Below the pieces are notes generated by a model. That model was not told the origin of the DNA. It did not search any database and saw nothing but the letters and a program-made list of their open reading frames with translations. From positions 1-13,798 of the forward strand of contig JAFTNB010000092.1 in NCBI GenBank assembly GCA_017452115.1: 13,798 nt of DNA, given 5' to 3'. This DNA comes from Alphaproteobacteria bacterium. GTDB lineage: Bacteria > Pseudomonadota > Alphaproteobacteria > RF32 > CAG-239. A program made the translations under genes and the position numbers. This document shows, in pieces, positions 11,692-13,798 of the stretch. Position 1 is the first letter of the stretch. Every line of letters begins with the position of its first letter.

Positions 11692-13798
11692 TTTTGATTT
11701 TTTTAAGATATTTGTAGAAGGTTTATCCGGTATTGAAATTATTGTAGCAATCATCGGATTTATTTCTGCAGCTGCATTCGCCGGTCTTTGGGTAACCAAA
11801 ATCGGTAGTTTGGTATTGCCTCAACCTCATGAATCTAGAGTGTCGGATTTTTTACCATTTAGTAAGTTGTTATCAGATGGTATAACTGTACGTTGTTATA
11901 ATGGTTCGCTTATGCGTGTTTTTAAGGTTGAGGGTATAGACCTTGCCTTTGTTGAAGAACAAAAAATTATTGCTATGATGGAAGCACGCAAGGCATGGAT
12001 AGATGGTATGGCCGGCATGCAGGTTTATAGCAGAGTTATTACTTTGCGGGAAAAAATTCCTCTTGATGCCGAAGTTAGAGGATTTAATAATCCTCTTTTG
12101 GAGCAGGTATCAGATATTTGGCGTAGCACTCTTGACCGTGTATACAGTAATGCACATTATATTGTTTTAAGTGTTACCGATCGTGATGATGCGCTCAAAG
12201 ATTTAAACTACGCATCGCAGTCTTTGCTTGCTACTTTGAATGATTATGGTATTAAAGCTATGTATGAAACTGAAGATAGCAAGGCAGAAGATAGTCCTTT
12301 TGCGCTATTTTCTAAAATTTGTAGTCCTTTATCCCGCCCTCAACCTAAAATACGCAATGCAGAGGGGGCGCAACTTAATGAATTGCTGACTGCCGATCAT
12401 ATCCATTTTACCGGAGAAGATGGAGTGATTCGCTTTTTTTCCGGAGATAAAGAGAAATTAGCTATTACTATGGGAATTCGTAGTACCGGAGATTTTATGG
12501 ATGAGGCTATGGTAGCTTCATTACTGTCCATTGATTGCGAACTTCATCTTTTACATAATATTAAACCGATTTTCAAACCTAAAGCACAGGCCTTATTAAT
12601 GCAACAGCAACGTATGGCACGAGTTACAAGTTTTTCTCCGGAAATTGTTGAACAATATGCTATTGCCCTTTCTTCCATAGAAGATAGTGATGCTGATTAT
12701 CAATCTCTTACAGAATACGCGATGTCAATGGTATTATTGGGAGATAGTAAAGAGGAATTAGATTTTGCAGAATCAGAAGTGCAGCGTATTTGCCGTACTT
12801 TTGGTGTAACACCGGTACGTGAAGGTTGGGTTGCACAAGCTACATTTTTTAACCAGTTTCCTACTTATGAAGTTTTTCCACGTACTTATCGCTATCTTTC
12901 TCGTGTTGTTGCGGCTGCTGTTTGCTTTGAAAAACCATCAGATGGTTTTAATAAAAGTGACTGGGGCCCCGGACCTATTTCTATTTTTCGTACCACTACA
13001 GGTTCTGCTTATAAATTTCAATTTCATGTAAGCGCTGAAGAAGCCGCAGTTGCCCATTGTTGTATTATCGGACCGACAGGACAAGGTAAAACTACTTTGC
13101 TTACTTTCTTGGCCGGACAAGCTATGCGTCACCATGATTTAAAAGTATTTTTCTTTGATCGTTATCGCGGTGCCGAAATTTTCACTCGTGCCGTACGAGG
13201 TGCTTATGTCGGATTTGACGGCGATGAGAAAAATGTTTCTATTAATCCTTTCGATTGTGCAAATACTCCTAATAATCGTGCTTTTCTTCGACGTTGGATG
13301 CGCGCTATTACCTTAGTTGATGATGCGCAGTCAGAAAAAGAGATTGCTCGTGCAGTTACGACTGCTTTTGATTATCTCAAACCGGAAGAAAGAATAATGA
13401 CTAATTTATATAAGAGTTGTTTTTCGCCAACCGGTAATATGCGTCGAGAATTGTTTAAGTGGGTTTATCCTGAACAATATGGTAGTATTTTTAATGCGAC
13501 GAATGATAGTTTGGATTTGAAGTCAAAGCGTTTTATGGCATTTGATTTTACCCATATTTTTGAGGATGAAACTCTGGCTCCTGCTGTAATTAGTTATATT
13601 ATGCATCGTATTCAGGGTGAAACCGGAGAAACAGGTGTTCCCTCACTGATTATGATTGATGAAACCGCCCCAATGTTAAAACACCCGATGTTTCGAGATT
13701 ACTTTATTATCGGTTTACAAGAGGGACGTAAAAAACGTCAGGCTTACTTATGTGCATTCCAGCAGCCGAATATTATTGACAAGTTAGGTATTGGTGAA
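11681..13798 (+). CDS. virB4: VirB4-family T4SS ATPase, 3' end beyond the window
   Basis: The frame runs from TTG 11681, with AAGGGGA seven bases upstream, to the window edge. It gives 706 residues without a stop; VirB4 proteins are usually about 780-850. An N-terminal hydrophobic helix (about 13-35) precedes the conserved VirB4 N-domain (SRVSDFLPF, later NGSLMRVFKVEGIDLAFVE). The segment DWGPGPISIFRTTTGSAYKF leads to Walker A GPTGQGKTT at 464-472. Walker B is LIMIDE at 656-661, followed by ETAPMLKHP and, after FRDYFIIGLQEGRKKRQA, AFQQP. VirB4 energises pilus assembly and substrate transfer at the inner membrane. The overlap with virB3 and the gene order support the call. The missing C-terminus should be about 80-140 residues. 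Confidence 0.95.
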   Translation, partial: MHPDFDFFKIFVEGLSGIEIIVAIIGFISAAAFAGLWVTKIGSLVLPQPHESRVSDFLPFSKLLSDGITVRCYNGSLMRVFKVEGIDLAFVEEQKIIAMMEARKAWIDGMAGMQVYSRVITLREKIPLDAEVRGFNNPLLEQVSDIWRSTLDRVYSNAHYIVLSVTDRDDALKDLNYASQSLLATLNDYGIKAMYETEDSKAEDSPFALFSKICSPLSRPQPKIRNAEGAQLNELLTADHIHFTGEDGVIRFFSGDKEKLAITMGIRSTGDFMDEAMVASLLSIDCELHLLHNIKPIFKPKAQALLMQQQRMARVTSFSPEIVEQYAIALSSIEDSDADYQSLTEYAMSMVLLGDSKEELDFAESEVQRICRTFGVTPVREGWVAQATFFNQFPTYEVFPRTYRYLSRVVAAAVCFEKPSDGFNKSDWGPGPISIFRTTTGSAYKFQFHVSAEEAAVAHCCIIGPTGQGKTTLLTFLAGQAMRHHDLKVFFFDRYRGAEIFTRAVRGAYVGFDGDEKNVSINPFDCANTPNNRAFLRRWMRAITLVDDAQSEKEIARAVTTAFDYLKPEERIMTNLYKSCFSPTGNMRRELFKWVYPEQYGSIFNATNDSLDLKSKRFMAFDFTHIFEDETLAPAVISYIMHRIQGETGETGVPSLIMIDETAPMLKHPMFRDYFIIGLQEGRKKRQAYLCAFQQPNIIDKLGIGE

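Noticed and set aside
1..13798. CRISPR arrays, tRNA or rRNA genes, insertion sequences.
   Set aside because: No regularly spaced repeats, cloverleaf sequences, transposase frames or terminal inverted repeats were seen.

Overview
The window is AT-rich bacterial DNA holding two gene sets that diverge from an intergenic region at about 8411-8688. Both are envelope-spanning machines. The minus-strand set encodes proteins of the type IVb (R64 thin-pilus-like) pilus family. The plus-strand set encodes the start of a VirB-type type IV secretion system (T4SS). The families, the low GC and the expanded VirB2 repertoire suggest a host-associated or gut Gram-negative bacterium, most likely an AT-rich alphaproteobacterium. 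That assignment is inference, because no rRNA or other marker gene is present.

Minus strand, in transcription order from 8410 down to 13: a 539-residue exported protein with a long low-complexity middle and a divergent OmpA-like C-terminus; a PilL-like lipoprotein with a TcpQ-type C-terminal domain; PilN lipoprotein secretin; PilO; an unusually long PilP-like protein with a large coiled coil; and the PilQ secretion ATPase. Genes are tightly packed, with 11-bp overlaps at pilL/pilN and pilO/pilP. The ATPase frame is interrupted by one in-frame TAA. A further 54 codons that look like the missing family C-terminus follow directly in the same frame. In a working machine PilN would be the outer-membrane channel, PilO/PilP the periplasmic and inner-membrane parts, and PilQ the cytoplasmic motor. 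No PilM, PilR platform protein or PilS/PilV pilin is seen; some may lie beyond position 1.

Plus strand from 8689: four tandem VirB2/TrbC-type pilin paralogues, an exported protein of unknown function (199 residues), VirB3, and VirB4 (706 residues, cut by the window end). The first three pilin genes each have their own apparent promoter, and the first two are followed by hairpins or terminators, so the pilins look separately expressed. Pilins 1 and 2 share an almost identical core. Pilin 4 carries a tail with eight cysteines. VirB2 would form the pilus, VirB3 sits in the inner membrane with VirB4, and VirB4 is the assembly ATPase. The remaining T4SS genes presumably follow to the right.

There is no intergenic stretch over 300 bases. 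I saw no tRNA, rRNA, CRISPR array or insertion sequence. The most notable points are the split ATPase, the cysteine-rich pilin variant, the modular pilin array, the extended PilP, and the back-to-back pairing of a type IVb pilus cluster with a VirB-type T4SS.
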